A stretch of DNA of 35,469 nucleotides from Chitinophagales bacterium (GTDB taxonomy: Bacteria; Bacteroidota; Bacteroidia; Chitinophagales; Saprospiraceae). Both the position numbers and the translations under genes were made by a program. The number at the start of each line of letters is the position of its first letter. The stretch's first letter is position 1. Below the pieces are notes generated by a model. It was not told the DNA's origin and searched no databases. It saw only the letters and a list, made by a program, of their open reading frames with translations. The stretch lies in assembly GCA_022360175.1 (NCBI GenBank), contig JAKSDI010000046.1, positions 1 to 35,469 of the forward strand. Reading direction: 5' to 3'. Below, piece by piece: positions 35,256-35,469 of this stretch.

Positions 35256-35293
35256 AGAAAGCCAGACAAGAAGTTAATCTTGCCTGGCTTTCT
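35256..35293 (-). terminator. Terminator of the right-edge T9SS gene
   Basis: A 16-bp stem (35256-35271 with 35278-35293) whose only mismatch is G-U on the minus strand, with a 6-nt loop and a T-rich tail (TTGATTTT) on that strand. It lies 37 nt past the stop at 35331. Confidence 0.78.
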
Positions 35294-35330
35294 ATTTTAT
35301 CGGCTATCTAAGCCTAATGTTCATCATTGA

Positions 35331-35469
35331 TTACTCAACGATAACCATTTTCTTAGTAGCTGTGAAGTCATCAGTTTCTACTGTGTAGTATAGTACACCA
35401 CTTGCTGGTAGGTCCTTAGCGTTTACAACTACTGAGTTGTAACCCTTAACACCATCCAAGCGAACTAGC
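35331..35469 (-). CDS. T9SS type A sorting domain, C-terminal end of a protein
   Basis: The minus-strand frame runs from the window edge to a TAA at 35331-35333 and encodes about 46 residues: 'LVRLDGVKGYNSVVVNAKDL' then 'PASGVLYYTVETDDFTATKK' and finally MVIVE. The 'LxSGVLYYTVE...ATKKMVIVE' ending is the classic T9SS type A sorting tail and resembles the tail of the 1314-aa protein ('SGIYYYQIS...ATKKMIMVE'). The rest of the gene is outside the window, so its function cannot be judged. Two consecutive hairpins follow the stop. Confidence 0.88.
   Translation of the reverse strand, partial: LVRLDGVKGYNSVVVNAKDLPASGVLYYTVETDDFTATKKMVIVE

Overview
The window looks like a chromosomal segment of a Bacteroidota bacterium, most likely Saprospiria or a related gliding or marine lineage. 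This rests on protein families and signals, not on a marker-gene comparison. Many proteins carry type IX secretion (T9SS) C-terminal signals. There are SprB-type repeat adhesins, a PorP/SprF-family protein, HYR and cohesin-like modules, promoters of the TTTG-N20-TAnnTTTG type, and almost no Shine-Dalgarno sequences except in front of rpsU. All but one of the genes are complete inside the window or cut only by its edges; the exception is a decayed IS200-type transposase.

Layout. 1-5571: the 3' end of a SprB-repeat/CHU_C adhesin, convergent rpsU (ribosomal protein bS21), then two tandem paralogous T9SS-secreted proteins. 5780-10653: a SerB-like phosphatase/SerA fusion, a BNR-repeat T9SS protein whose start codon sits in a hairpin, and an uncharacterised 342-aa protein. 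10663-12216 (minus): a tightly coupled ABC-type ATPase plus PD-(D/E)XK-like nuclease pair, a candidate defence module. 12390-19492: a metabolic block with IcmF (fused B12 acyl-CoA mutase), a YjbQ-family protein, a LysE-type exporter, and an AlkB-type hydroxylase divergent from a PaaE-like ferredoxin reductase. 19488-20367: a decayed IS200/IS605-type transposase between two ~171-bp hairpin-rich direct repeats. 20557-35469 (minus): surface proteins. These are a 1314-aa HYR/dockerin/cohesin protein, a 1.4-kb structured non-coding region, and a three-gene run (264-aa cohesin-like protein, 2448-aa protein with about nine cohesin-like modules and about 13 SprB-like repeats, PorP/SprF protein). The run is followed upstream, at the window edge, by the tail of another T9SS protein.

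How it fits together. The surface genes at both ends depend on T9SS export. The 2448-aa adhesin followed by a PorP/SprF gene copies the sprB-sprF arrangement, so the small protein is probably a dedicated outer-membrane partner. AlkB and the divergent reductase could form an electron-transfer pair. Most intergenic gaps contain long, near-perfect hairpins whose few mismatches become G-U pairs on the strand that carries the upstream gene, which points to RNA-level function as terminators or 3' protectors. The least explained parts are the ATPase-nuclease pair, the cohesin/dockerin surface proteins, the hairpin over the start codon at 7773, and the non-coding region 24502-25914.
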